The notes under the pieces are model-generated. The model searched no databases. It was not told where the DNA came from and was given only the letters and a program-made list of their open reading frames with translations. DNA of 64,000 nucleotides from Limnohabitans sp. Rim47 (GTDB lineage: Bacteria > Pseudomonadota > Gammaproteobacteria > Burkholderiales > Burkholderiaceae_C): NCBI RefSeq assembly GCF_001517545.1, contig NZ_FBYA01000003.1:1128-65127 (forward strand). Reading direction: 5' to 3'. The position numbers and the translations under genes were made by a program. Positions 46,218 through 54,901 of this stretch are shown here, piece by piece (within the stretch, counting starts at the first letter, position 1; each line of letters opens with the position of its first letter).

Positions 46218-47180
46218 TCAAACCGCTTTGACCCGCACCCCGCCAATCACCCCCGCCACCAGCAGCGCAATGCCGGTCAGCGTGAGTGGTTCGGGCCATT
46301 GGCCACGCAGCCAAAAGGCGTAAGCCAGCGCCGCCAAGGTCTCGAACACGATCAGTTGCCCGGCCAGCGCGGTGGGCAGGCGCTGGCTGGCCGCATTCCA
46401 GCACAGCGTGCCCAGCCATGAAGCGAACAGGCCAATGGCCATCATGAGGCCGATGAATTCGAATGGGCGTGGCCCCAGAGGCATGGGCAGTGGGTCGTGG
46501 GTGACGCTCGTCCACAGCCAAAAAGCGGCATATCCCAGCAGTGCAAGCGGCAAGGTGGACAGGCCTTGCGCTGTGGCCCAGACGCGGGGGTTGCGGTCGG
46601 GGTGGCCGCGCAGCCAGTCGGCGTTTTTCAGGGGGTACCAGGTCCAGCAAACCACCGCGCCCACGGCCAGCACGGCACCCGTGATGTAGCGCGTGGTGTC
46701 GCCCGCTGGGTTTTGCACGAGGGCCGTCCATTCCACATGGTTGACACAGGCAATGCCCAGCAGGATAAGCGCCAGCGGGGGAGCGAGTTTTAGCCAAGGA
46801 AACCGCCCGTCACGCTGGTGGTTGAGCACGTTGGCCGAGATGGCAATCACCACGGGCAAAGTGCCAATGATCATGGTGGGCAGCGCGCCACCGGCACGCT
46901 GAATGGCGCTGGCCAGGAACAGGTAATAAAGCACATTGCCAATAGCGGCCAGTTTGAGTGCCGCGAGCCAGTCGGTGCGGCTGAGACGTCGGATGTCGGC
47001 GCGGTCCACAAATGCCAGGGGCAGCGCGATGAGGCCAAACGCCAAATAGCGGCCGAAGGTGTGCAGTGCGGCGGGGTACTCGGGCAGCATCAAGGGGCCT
47101 ACAAACACCAGGCCCCACATGAGCCCGGCCGCCAGCGAAAACAGGAGGCCGCCAAGCAAGTCAGGGGCGTTTGGGTTCAT
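46218..47180 (-). CDS. EamA/DMT-family transporter
   Basis: 320 residues with ten predicted membrane segments in two EamA halves (AAGLMWGLVFVGPL and the second half from ITGAVLAVGAVVCW). Family members export amino acids or metabolites; substrate unknown. 21 bp separate it from the TRIC-type gene upstream on the same strand. Confidence 0.85.
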   Translation of the reverse strand: MNPNAPDLLGGLLFSLAAGLMWGLVFVGPLMLPEYPAALHTFGRYLAFGLIALPLAFVDRADIRRLSRTDWLAALKLAAIGNVLYYLFLASAIQRAGGALPTMIIGTLPVVIAISANVLNHQRDGRFPWLKLAPPLALILLGIACVNHVEWTALVQNPAGDTTRYITGAVLAVGAVVCWTWYPLKNADWLRGHPDRNPRVWATAQGLSTLPLALLGYAAFWLWTSVTHDPLPMPLGPRPFEFIGLMMAIGLFASWLGTLCWNAASQRLPTALAGQLIVFETLAALAYAFWLRGQWPEPLTLTGIALLVAGVIGGVRVKAV

Positions 47181-47201
47181 GGGGTTTCAGGCGTCAGTGA
47201 T

Positions 47202-47840
47202 TCAGGCGCGCCAGGCGGGCAATTGCCAGTTGCGCCAAAGCGCCAAGGCGCGCAAGCCTACGGTCACGACGAGACAGCCCAGCAGCGCCAACCAGCCAGG
47301 TGCATCGAAGGTCCACAGGCCCACATAGGTCCAGCCCCCGGCAAATGCGCACACCGCATAGGGCCGGTGGTCCTTGAAGGCGGTGGGGATTTCGTTGCAC
47401 ACCATGTCGCGCAGCACGCCACCAAACACCCCGGTGATCAGGCCCATCAGCACCGCAACCACGCCGGGCATGAGCGCTTGCAGCGCGTGGTGAACCCCCG
47501 TTGCAGTGAACAGGCCCAGGCCCAGCGCGTCGGGCCAGAGAATGGCTTTTTCTGTCACCTCAAAATGCCGCTGGCGCATGAACAACATGGCTATCACGCA
47601 CAGGACCAGCACGCCCCAGAGCATCTCGGTGTGTTGAACCCAAAAGAAGGGGCGTTGGTCGAGCAGCAAATCACGCAGCGTGCCGCCACCAAACGCGGTC
47701 AAAAAGGCCACTACACACACGCCGACCGCATCGAGCCGTTTGCGCGCCGCTTCCATCAGGCCAGAAAGGGCAAAGGCTGCGGTCGCGGACAACTCGACCA
47801 GCAAGCGCAGGGTGTCACCCCAGGATTGAATTCCGTACAT
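47202..47840 (-). CDS. TRIC-type cation channel family protein (UPF0126, YicG-like)
   Basis: 212 residues, seven membrane segments arranged as two repeats, each with a glycine motif: FLTAFGGGTLRDLL and ITGVFGGVLRDMV. Prokaryotic TRIC homologues form K+/cation channels. Located between the EamA gene and the cryptochrome operon. Confidence 0.85.
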   Translation of the reverse strand: MYGIQSWGDTLRLLVELSATAAFALSGLMEAARKRLDAVGVCVVAFLTAFGGGTLRDLLLDQRPFFWVQHTEMLWGVLVLCVIAMLFMRQRHFEVTEKAILWPDALGLGLFTATGVHHALQALMPGVVAVLMGLITGVFGGVLRDMVCNEIPTAFKDHRPYAVCAFAGGWTYVGLWTFDAPGWLALLGCLVVTVGLRALALWRNWQLPAWRA

Positions 47841-47872
47841 GGCTGGGATTATCGGGCTTGTTCAAAGCCTGT

Positions 47873-49192
47873 TCAGCTTTGCAGCCAGACCTTCTGGTAG
47901 CGGCCTTGCGGGTCGTGGTCTTGTGTTTGTTTGACGGGGTTGAAGCGCCTGCCCACACGCGGGTCGGTGCCCCGGCCACTGACATACAGCCAGTTGCCCT
48001 GGTTGCTGCAGACATCAAAGTCGACCAGTTGCGACTCGAACCAAGCCGCCCCCGCACGCCAGTCGCAGCACAGGTCGTGCACCAGATAGCTGGCCACGAT
48101 CTGGCGCATGCGGTTGGAAGTGAAGCCCGTGGCGGCCAGCTCGCGCATGCCCGCATCGACGATGGGCTCGCCCGTGTTGCCGCTGCACCAGCGCTGAAAG
48201 TCTTTTGGAAAATGGGAGGGCGCGGGCAGCCGCGACAAGCCCCGCGCGGCATACAGCTGGCGGCCCATTTGCCGGTGCAAAAACCGAAAGTTGTCGCGCC
48301 ACAGCAGTTCAAACCAGAGCCAATAAGTGCCGTCGTTGGCACCGTGTTGTTGCTCGTAAGCCTGCAACGCGGCCCACACAGTGCGCGCCGATACCGCGCC
48401 CGTGGCCAGCCAGGGTGACCAGTGGCTGCTGGTGTGTCGTCCTTGCAAGGCATTGCGGGTTTGCTTGTAGCGGTCGGGCCAAGGGGGCGTGAGGTAGTTT
48501 TGCAGGTGCGCCAAGGCGCTGCTTTCGCCGCCCCGGCAATGGGCTTGGGTGTACGGAAAGTTGGCGCGTTCGTGCGCGGCATCTTGCGTGTGTGCTTGCA
48601 GCAGCGTGGCGGCGTCTGCTGTCCAGCCGGGCAGGGTGGTCAATGCTTCTGGCGGCGCGGGCAGCTGCACAGGGGCTGGCAACGGTGGCAAGGGCTGAAG
48701 ACCCGCAGCTTCGATGCGTTGGCGAAACACCGTGAACACTTGCGGCATTTCGGTCACATCAAAAGGCAGGGCCTCGGGCTCGAGCAGGCTGGATTGCCAC
48801 ACGGTGTGCACCGTGAGACCGGCATCGCGCAAGGCCTGTACCTGGGCTTGTTCTTCGGGGGCGGCGATGTCTTCGCCAAACACGGTGTCGGCTGCAAAGT
48901 GGCGTGCGCAGGCGGGCATCACGTCGGCCACGGCACCGTGCAATAAAACCAGCTGTTGTCCCAGGGCGTGCAGCGAAGCCTGCAGCTCGTGCAGCGTGTC
49001 AGCCACAAAGCGCCTGCGGTGTTGACCCATGCGGCGAAAGCCCCATGCGGTCGCTTCGTTTTGCGCGGGTTCGTGCACATAGACGAGCAGCAGGCGCTGG
49101 CTGTGCGCAATGGCGTGTGCCGCCGCACGTTGCAAGGCGCGCTGGTCGTGCAGGCGCAAGTCGTTTCGAAACCAGAAAAGGGTGGTGCGCAT
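47873..49192 (-). CDS. DASH-family cryptochrome
   Basis: 439 residues: an N-terminal photolyase domain beginning TLFWFRNDLRLHDQRAL and an FAD domain ending with the DASH signature SNQGNWLYVSGRGTDPR, then RRFNPVKQ...DHDPQGRYQKVWL. DASH proteins repair CPDs in single-stranded DNA and can act as light sensors. ATG at 49192 lies 2 nt after the stop of the upstream photolyase-like gene, so the two are cotranscribed. It is the last gene of the four-gene light operon. Confidence 0.88.
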   Translation of the reverse strand: MRTTLFWFRNDLRLHDQRALQRAAAHAIAHSQRLLLVYVHEPAQNEATAWGFRRMGQHRRRFVADTLHELQASLHALGQQLVLLHGAVADVMPACARHFAADTVFGEDIAAPEEQAQVQALRDAGLTVHTVWQSSLLEPEALPFDVTEMPQVFTVFRQRIEAAGLQPLPPLPAPVQLPAPPEALTTLPGWTADAATLLQAHTQDAAHERANFPYTQAHCRGGESSALAHLQNYLTPPWPDRYKQTRNALQGRHTSSHWSPWLATGAVSARTVWAALQAYEQQHGANDGTYWLWFELLWRDNFRFLHRQMGRQLYAARGLSRLPAPSHFPKDFQRWCSGNTGEPIVDAGMRELAATGFTSNRMRQIVASYLVHDLCCDWRAGAAWFESQLVDFDVCSNQGNWLYVSGRGTDPRVGRRFNPVKQTQDHDPQGRYQKVWLQS

Positions 49193-49194
49193 GT

Positions 49195-50784
49195 TCAAAA
49201 GTCAAAGCCCAGCTGCGGGCTGGGTGAGGGGTTTTCGGTCACTGATTGCCGTGATGCGCTGCGAGCGCCTGAGCGGGTCGTGCCTTTTGTTTTTGTGGTT
49301 TTCAAGCCGTTGATGCGGCGCGAGGCGTGCTTGTCGACGATGGCTTTTTTTCCGGCTTTGACCTCGGGATCAGCCCGACGCGCGTGCAGCGCCGCTTTGG
49401 ATGTGCGGGTGGCTTCGGCCAGATCGACCAAGGGCTCGGGAATGTCTGCGTCCGGCCCTGTGCCCACGGTCAGGCCACAGTGGCGCAGCACTTCGGGTGG
49501 CATACGCCACGGTTCAAACAGCCAAGAGTCAGGGACGCGCCGCATGTGCGGCAGCCAGCGGCGCACAAAAATACCTTTGGGGTCGTGGTCTTGTGCTTGT
49601 TTGATGGGGTTGTAAACCCGTGTGGTGTTGATGCCCGTGGTGCCTGATTGCATTTGCAGCTGGCTCCAGTGGATGCCCGGTTCGTAGTCCAGGAACTGGG
49701 TGGCCAGCCATTGGCCTACTGGCCGCCAGTCGAGCCACAGCGGGTATGCCGCCACCGACACCAGCATGGCCCGCATGCGAAAGTTGAGCCATCCCGTTTC
49801 GTGCAGCATGACCACGCAGGCGTCCACCATGGGCCAACCGGTGCGCGCTGAAGTCAGTGCCGCAAAGTGGTCGTCGTTCCAGCCGTCTTCGCGCAGGCCG
49901 TCGTAGCCGGGGTGCATGTTGCGCCACTCGATTTCGGGCTCGCTCTCGAGCTTCTGGATGAAATGGCAGTGCCAATACAAGCGGCTCATGAAACCCACCA
50001 GGCCTGCCCGGTGCCTTCCCGCTTGCGGCGGCAGGGCATCCAGCATGGCGCGCGTGCTTTGCACCACTTCGCGCAGGCTGATGCAACCCCAGGCCAGGTA
50101 AGCAGACAGGCGTGAACACGCATCGGGCGAAGACAGCGGCGACGAGATGCCGCCCCGGTAACCCAGCGCCCGCGCGTCCAAAAAACTGTGCAGGGTGCTC
50201 AGTGCCGCGCTGCGTCCACCACGCTGGCGCTGGGCAGGGTTGTGCTGCAGGTTGGGCGGTGGGTCCATCACTTCAGGGCCGCAATTTTCAGACGCCTTAA
50301 AAAAGCGTAAATCAGGCAAGACGGCTTGCGGTGCAGCCATGTGCGCTTCCCAACGGGCATGCCAGGTGTTGCGACTTTTCAGGCGGCGAACCACGCCAAA
50401 CTGCGCCAGTTCGGTCCAGCGCACACCTTGGTTTCGGCACCATGCACCCACTTGCAAATCACGTTCAAAAGTGAAGGCGTTGCCGGTTTCCTCGTGCGCC
50501 ACGAGCTCGGCAAATGGCGCTTGCGCGTGCAGCTTGGCCAGCACCTGCACGGCATTGCCAACGCGCACTTGCAAACTGCCGCCCAGTGTGTTCAGCGCGT
50601 GCTGCAGTTCCTGCAGGGATTCGCGCACAAATTCGAAGTGTTGCAAAGCCGCATCCGGCTGAGCCCACAGATCGGGCTCGACAATGTAGAGGCACAGCAC
50701 GGGCCCTTGGCCTGCGGCGTGCGCCAGGGCGGCGTGGTCTTGCAGGCGCAGGTCGCGTTTGAACCAGACGACACGGTAAGTCAT
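49195..50784 (-). CDS. Divergent photolyase/cryptochrome-family flavoprotein
   Basis: 529 residues. The N-terminus VVWFKRDLRLQDHAAL and the helical FAD domain (WNDDHFAALTSARTGWPMVDA...TGWLNFRMRAML) are clear. The flavin segment reads DYEPGIHWSQLQMQSGTTG where CPD photolyases have D.D..ANNGGWQW, so by eye the Asn facing flavin N5 aligns with His and the proximal Trp with Leu. The final 90 residues are Lys/Arg/Ser-rich and low in complexity. Repair activity therefore cannot be assumed; photosensing is possible. Its ATG overlaps the stop of the upstream small gene (ATGA). Confidence 0.85.
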   Translation of the reverse strand: MTYRVVWFKRDLRLQDHAALAHAAGQGPVLCLYIVEPDLWAQPDAALQHFEFVRESLQELQHALNTLGGSLQVRVGNAVQVLAKLHAQAPFAELVAHEETGNAFTFERDLQVGAWCRNQGVRWTELAQFGVVRRLKSRNTWHARWEAHMAAPQAVLPDLRFFKASENCGPEVMDPPPNLQHNPAQRQRGGRSAALSTLHSFLDARALGYRGGISSPLSSPDACSRLSAYLAWGCISLREVVQSTRAMLDALPPQAGRHRAGLVGFMSRLYWHCHFIQKLESEPEIEWRNMHPGYDGLREDGWNDDHFAALTSARTGWPMVDACVVMLHETGWLNFRMRAMLVSVAAYPLWLDWRPVGQWLATQFLDYEPGIHWSQLQMQSGTTGINTTRVYNPIKQAQDHDPKGIFVRRWLPHMRRVPDSWLFEPWRMPPEVLRHCGLTVGTGPDADIPEPLVDLAEATRTSKAALHARRADPEVKAGKKAIVDKHASRRINGLKTTKTKGTTRSGARSASRQSVTENPSPSPQLGFDF

Positions 50785-51368
50785 GGGCGGTCTTTCCCGC
50801 TCAGGACGACAGGGCCGAGACCGCCACCGCCCTGGCCGTAACGCACAAGGTCGATCTCGAAGCAATCGAGCAGAGATTCAGGCCACGTTTCATGCAATTG
50901 ACCCCAGATTGTGGGGGCTTGCTGGCGCAGGTAGCGACGCACAAAATTGGGGGCATGCCACGGGGCGGTGGAGCCACTCCAGACCGCGCTGTCCTGGATT
51001 TGCCAGACACCCTCTGATTGGCGCAAAAACAAGATGCTGGGGTTGAGCGTTTTGAAAGTCACCTCGGCCAAGGCCCAATTGCCCTGCTGGCGCAATTGCA
51101 GAAGTTGGGCTTCTTTTGAGTCGGGCAGGCTGTGCTGCTGGATGGCCTGTAGCACTGCGTTGGCGGTGGCCTGGGGCACGTCGCTGTTGACCCCTCGGCA
51201 ATCCGTGTGAAGTTGCCGCCAGTGTTCCGATGCCCAGCCTTTGGGGTCAAACACGCGGCCACTCAGTTCTAACAAGGTTCCGTCGTCATGCGGGACCCAG
51301 TTGACATGGCTGTCGACGACCAACAGGCCCGATACCACCAAAAGGGTGGCTGCGACATGGCGTTTCAT
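50781..51368 (-). CDS. Small exported protein of unknown function in the light operon
   Basis: 195 residues. An N-terminal hydrophobic segment (RHVAATLLVVSGLLVV) acts as signal peptide or anchor; the rest is soluble, with two Cys residues far apart and a Trp-rich C-terminal half (VWQIQDSAVWSGSTAPWHAP). I do not recognise the family. It lies 49 bp after the MerR-type gene and its stop overlaps the photolyase-like ATG, so it is translationally tied to a flavoprotein gene. That context suggests a light or oxidative-stress role in the envelope, by inference only. Confidence 0.7.
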   Translation of the reverse strand: MKRHVAATLLVVSGLLVVDSHVNWVPHDDGTLLELSGRVFDPKGWASEHWRQLHTDCRGVNSDVPQATANAVLQAIQQHSLPDSKEAQLLQLRQQGNWALAEVTFKTLNPSILFLRQSEGVWQIQDSAVWSGSTAPWHAPNFVRRYLRQQAPTIWGQLHETWPESLLDCFEIDLVRYGQGGGGLGPVVLSGKDRP

Positions 51369-51417
51369 GGTGCTGACTTCTTGGGTGACTGTGTGGGTAA
51401 CTTGGTGGCGGTGCCGA

Positions 51418-52428
51418 TCACGCCTGCTCTTGCAGCGAGATGCCTTCGTGTGCGGCCACCATTTGCAGCGCTTCTTCAAACAAGGCTCGCGCCGTGGCGG
51501 CCATGGCGTTCAGGTGGGTGTGCAGTTCGGTGTCTTTGGGGCTCTGGTTCAGGCAGTCGCGGCTGTACTCTTCGAACCGACCCAGTTGCCCGATGAGCTC
51601 GGCCACATGTTTCGGGCATTCACACAGCACTTGGCTGGGGATGTTGGCCACACGCTGCAGCACCGCGTCGGAAAACTGCCGGGGAGGGATCGCTTGGCCG
51701 GTATCACGCCATGACCGTGTGGGCGCTACCCACGCAGGGCGAGCGCTTTGGAGGATGTCGGCCAATGCTGAATCGTCTAGTGTGTTGCGGTGCACCTGGC
51801 ATGCGGCGCGGCTCAGTTGAGCGAGCGCGTGGCTTTGGCCATAGCCATACAGCACCACCGTGAGTCTGGCGTTGTGGTGTTGCGACAGATTCAGAATCTG
51901 CTGCGCTGCCTGGTCATTCAAACTGTTGACCGACACCAGCAACACATCCAAGCGCTCGTCCGATGGGCCAGCCAGTGGGCCGTTCAGGGCTTCATTCAGG
52001 TCGGCCCACACCTGCCTTATGTGCAGGGCATGGCCCTGGCGTGATGCTTGGAAGTCTGTCGATTGCAATCGTTCGGCCAGGCTCTTTCCCACCACGCCCC
52101 ACGCGCCCTGACTTGGGCTGGCGGCTACTGGGCTTTGCAAGGGGGCTCGCGCCATGTCGACACTGGTTTGCAACAGTTGTTGCAACTGGAGGTTGGGCAA
52201 ACCTGCAATCAAGCTGATGGCGTGACCCTGGCGTGTCAAGGTTTTGAGAAGCGCGGCCTTACGTAAATCATCGTCGTTGTACAGCCGGTGTTGCCCCTGC
52301 GTGGTGGCGGGCGAAAACGCGTTGTAACGCGTTTGCCAGACACGCAAGGTCGGCACCGGGATGCCACTGAGCTTCGAGATCGCGCCGATGCGGTACAACG
52401 CCGGACTTTGCAAGTGCTGGGTGTTCAT
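51418..52428 (-). CDS. MerR-family regulator with degenerate cobalamin-binding-like C-terminal domain (LitR/CarH relative)
   Basis: 336 residues. The N-terminal MerR winged helix reads YRIGAISKLSGIPVPTLRVWQTRY. The C-terminal part contains GVVGKSLAERLQ and DVLLVSVNSLNDQAAQQIL, the fold pattern of B12-binding light regulators such as LitR/CarH, but the cobalamin-ligand motif DxHxxG is not present. It heads an operon with a photolyase-like and a DASH cryptochrome gene, matching the known link of LitR-type regulators with photolyases. It may sense light through a partner protein, as proposed for B12-less PplR-type regulators. Confidence 0.8.
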   Translation of the reverse strand: MNTQHLQSPALYRIGAISKLSGIPVPTLRVWQTRYNAFSPATTQGQHRLYNDDDLRKAALLKTLTRQGHAISLIAGLPNLQLQQLLQTSVDMARAPLQSPVAASPSQGAWGVVGKSLAERLQSTDFQASRQGHALHIRQVWADLNEALNGPLAGPSDERLDVLLVSVNSLNDQAAQQILNLSQHHNARLTVVLYGYGQSHALAQLSRAACQVHRNTLDDSALADILQSARPAWVAPTRSWRDTGQAIPPRQFSDAVLQRVANIPSQVLCECPKHVAELIGQLGRFEEYSRDCLNQSPKDTELHTHLNAMAATARALFEEALQMVAAHEGISLQEQA

Positions 52429-52449
52429 GAGTTTGTCTATGTATTGAGT

Positions 52450-52475
52450 AGATATTTTATGCCAAAAAGATATTT
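52450..52475. promoter_or_regulatory. Direct repeats AGATATTT upstream of the MerR-type gene
   Basis: AGATATTT occurs at 52450-52457 and 52468-52475, an 18-bp period, inside an AT-rich 124-bp divergent promoter region. On the minus strand a TAAAAT -10-like box overlaps the repeat nearest the gene. They are candidate operators for the MerR-type protein; no binding evidence. Confidence 0.4.
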
Positions 52476-52510
52476 ATTTGGGATAAAAACAGGTAATGCA
52501 TGGTTTTTGT

Positions 52511-52528
52511 TTGTTTAAACAATACAAT
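52511..52528 (+). promoter_or_regulatory. Palindrome TTGTTTAAACAA adjoining a -10 box before the Rrf2 gene
   Basis: A perfect 12-bp palindrome at 52511-52522 abuts TACAAT at 52523-52528. A regulator bound here would block the promoter, so autoregulation by the Rrf2 protein is a reasonable guess. Confidence 0.45.
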
Positions 52529-52552
52529 AACCACTCAAACTAGGAGCGAACC

Positions 52553-53047
52553 ATGATCTTGAAGAAAACAGCCAAAGCCGTCGATATCGCGGTTTTTATT
52601 ACTTCTCGTTCAGTCGTGGAACCCGTGACAACGGAAGAAATTGCCTCGGGTTTAGGGCTGTCGTCCTCGTACACCGAGTCGATCCTGAAAGAGCTGCGCG
52701 AAGCCGGTTTGATCCGCGCGCACCGTGGTCCGGGCGGTGGTTACCAGATTCGTGGCAACCCGGAAGACATCACTTTGTGGGACGTGGTGAAGCACTTCGA
52801 AGTGGTGCACAGTTTTGACGAGGTGTACCCGGATGATTCGCACCCGATGAAGTCGCTGGAGTCCGAGATTCAACGGCATCTGCAGGAAGCCCTTTCGGAG
52901 CAGACCCTTGACGATGTGGCTGTCCCGTTGGTTACCCGTGATGCGCGTGTCACATCCATGTTCGGTCAATTCCGACTGAAACCCATGCCAGCGCCCTTTA
53001 TCCCAAGAGCGCCTAACTCGGTATTCCAGTTGAGCATGATGCTCTGA
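52553..53047 (+). CDS. Rrf2-family transcriptional regulator without Fe-S cysteines
   Basis: 164 residues. The winged helix includes TTEEIASGLGLSSSYTESILKELREAGLI and the Rrf2 wing RGPGGGYQI. The three Cys residues that bind a cluster in IscR or NsrR are absent, so it must sense something else, or act as a simple repressor. AGGAG lies before the ATG. Divergent from the MerR-type gene, and upstream of a PHA synthase gene. Confidence 0.85.
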   Translation: MILKKTAKAVDIAVFITSRSVVEPVTTEEIASGLGLSSSYTESILKELREAGLIRAHRGPGGGYQIRGNPEDITLWDVVKHFEVVHSFDEVYPDDSHPMKSLESEIQRHLQEALSEQTLDDVAVPLVTRDARVTSMFGQFRLKPMPAPFIPRAPNSVFQLSMML

Positions 53048-53055
53048 ACTTGGCC

Positions 53056-53073
53056 GGAGGGTCTGTACCCTCC
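53056..53073. repeat. Hairpin after the Rrf2 gene
   Basis: GGAGGGT and ACCCTCC pair around CTGT, 9 bp after the stop. No T run follows, so a terminator role is uncertain. Confidence 0.5.
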
Positions 53074-53137
53074 GATGGGCATGGCATGCACCGATCGGTG
53101 AATGTTCCAAGGTCCGCGTGCGGCCTAGCATGGTGGC

Positions 53138-54889
53138 GTGAACATTCATCGCCATTCCCGTTCTGTTGATGTCCCGCGTCCTGGGCCCCTGTTGGACCGT
53201 TGGGCACACACCCAGTTGTCGCCCTACACGCAGGGTGTTTCTACAGCGTCTTTGCGCATGGCGTTTGACGACTGGATGACACACCTGTTTTTAAACCCTG
53301 CTGAACAACTCAAGCTGCTGCAACTCGCGGTGCAAAGCCTGCAGCAGTGGAGCCAATTCGTTGCCCAAGCCCAAATAGACGATTGCAAACCCTGCATCAA
53401 GCCCTTGTTGCACGACACGCGTTTTGTGCACCCGGCTTGGCAGGCTTGGCCTTTCAATGCGATGAGCCAGTCTTTTTTGCTCACGCAACAGTGGTGGCAA
53501 GAGGCGACGACTGGGGTGCGTGGGGTGTCGCCACACCACGAGTCGGTGGTCAATTTCGCGGCCCGTCAGTGTCTTGACATGGTCTCTCCCGCCAATTTCG
53601 TCGTGACCAACCCCGAGGTGCTGGAGCGCACCCAACAAACCATGGGGGCCAATTTGCGTCAGGGTTTTCAGAACTGCTTGGAGGACACCCAGCGTTGGCA
53701 GTCGGGCCAGCCACCGCATGGTGCCGAGGCGTACCAAGTGGGGCGCAATGTGGCCGTTACGCCGGGGCGGGTCATTTACCGCAACCCTCTGATGGAGCTG
53801 ATCCAGTACACACCCACCACCGACCAGGTGCACCCCGAGCCGGTGTTGATCGTGCCGTCATGGATCATGAAGTACTACATCCTTGATTTGTCGCCGCACA
53901 ACTCGCTGATCAAGTATCTGGTGGATCAGGGACACACCGTGATGGCCATGTCCTGGGCCAACCCCGGGGGCGATGACCGCGACCTTGATCTGGACGATTA
54001 TTTGCGCATGGGCGTGATGGATGCCCTGGAGGTGGCGTGCGCTGTGTTGCCCAGACGCAAAGTGCATGCAGTTGGGTATTGCCTGGGCGGTACGCTGCTG
54101 AGCATTGCGGCAGCGGCCATGGCCAGAGACGCCGACGATCGCTTGGCCAGCATCACGCTCCTGGCGGCACAAACCGACTTTACCGAGCCCGGTGAGCTGG
54201 GGCTGTTCATCGATGACAGCCAGGTCGCGCACCTGGAAGACATCATGTGGGACCGAGGCTATCTGGACAGCACGCAAATGGCGGGTGCGTTCCAGTGGAT
54301 GAACTCGAACGACCTGATCTGGTCGCGTTTGCTGAAAGATTATTTGCTCGGCGAGCGCGCACCCATGAGCGATCTGATGGCCTGGAACGCCGATGGCACC
54401 CGCTTGCCCTACCGCATGCATGCCGAATATTTGCGCCGCATGTTTTTGAACAACGATCTGGCCAGCGGCCGTTACCCCGTGAACGGCAAGCCGGTGGCTT
54501 TGACCGCCATTCAATGCCCGATCTATGCCATTGGCACCGACCGTGACCACGTCGCACCCTGGCGTTCGGTGCATAAATTGCACCTGCTGACGAATGTGGA
54601 CACCACTTTTTTGTTGACGTCAGGGGGGCACAACGTGGGCATCGTCAACCCGCCTGGGGTGCCGGGGCGCAGCTACCAAGTGCTGAACCGGCCACACGAC
54701 GGGCCGTATCTGGACCCCGATGCTTGGTTGCAAGCGGCAGCCAGGCATGACGGTTCGTGGTGGCCGCATTGGCAGGCATGGTTGCGAGACCATTCTGGCG
54801 AACTGGGGGCATTGCCCGGCATGGGCGCACCCGACATGGGTTTATCGCCCTTGGACGATGCGCCCGGACACTATGTATTGGAAAAATAA
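53138..54889 (+). CDS. phaC: Poly(3-hydroxyalkanoate) synthase (PhaC, class I-like)
   Basis: 583 residues of the PHA synthase alpha/beta-hydrolase family. The modified lipase box GYCLGG places the catalytic Cys at 315; Asp in GTDRDHVAPW (about 470) and His in SGGHNVGIVNPPG (about 499) complete the triad. The 580-residue length fits class I enzymes. The start appears to be GTG at 53138. No phaA, phaB or phasin gene is adjacent. Polyester storage rises when phosphorus is scarce, which suits the downstream genes. Confidence 0.88.
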   Translation: MNIHRHSRSVDVPRPGPLLDRWAHTQLSPYTQGVSTASLRMAFDDWMTHLFLNPAEQLKLLQLAVQSLQQWSQFVAQAQIDDCKPCIKPLLHDTRFVHPAWQAWPFNAMSQSFLLTQQWWQEATTGVRGVSPHHESVVNFAARQCLDMVSPANFVVTNPEVLERTQQTMGANLRQGFQNCLEDTQRWQSGQPPHGAEAYQVGRNVAVTPGRVIYRNPLMELIQYTPTTDQVHPEPVLIVPSWIMKYYILDLSPHNSLIKYLVDQGHTVMAMSWANPGGDDRDLDLDDYLRMGVMDALEVACAVLPRRKVHAVGYCLGGTLLSIAAAAMARDADDRLASITLLAAQTDFTEPGELGLFIDDSQVAHLEDIMWDRGYLDSTQMAGAFQWMNSNDLIWSRLLKDYLLGERAPMSDLMAWNADGTRLPYRMHAEYLRRMFLNNDLASGRYPVNGKPVALTAIQCPIYAIGTDRDHVAPWRSVHKLHLLTNVDTTFLLTSGGHNVGIVNPPGVPGRSYQVLNRPHDGPYLDPDAWLQAAARHDGSWWPHWQAWLRDHSGELGALPGMGAPDMGLSPLDDAPGHYVLEK

Positions 54890-54901
54890 GGGGCGCAGCA
54901 C

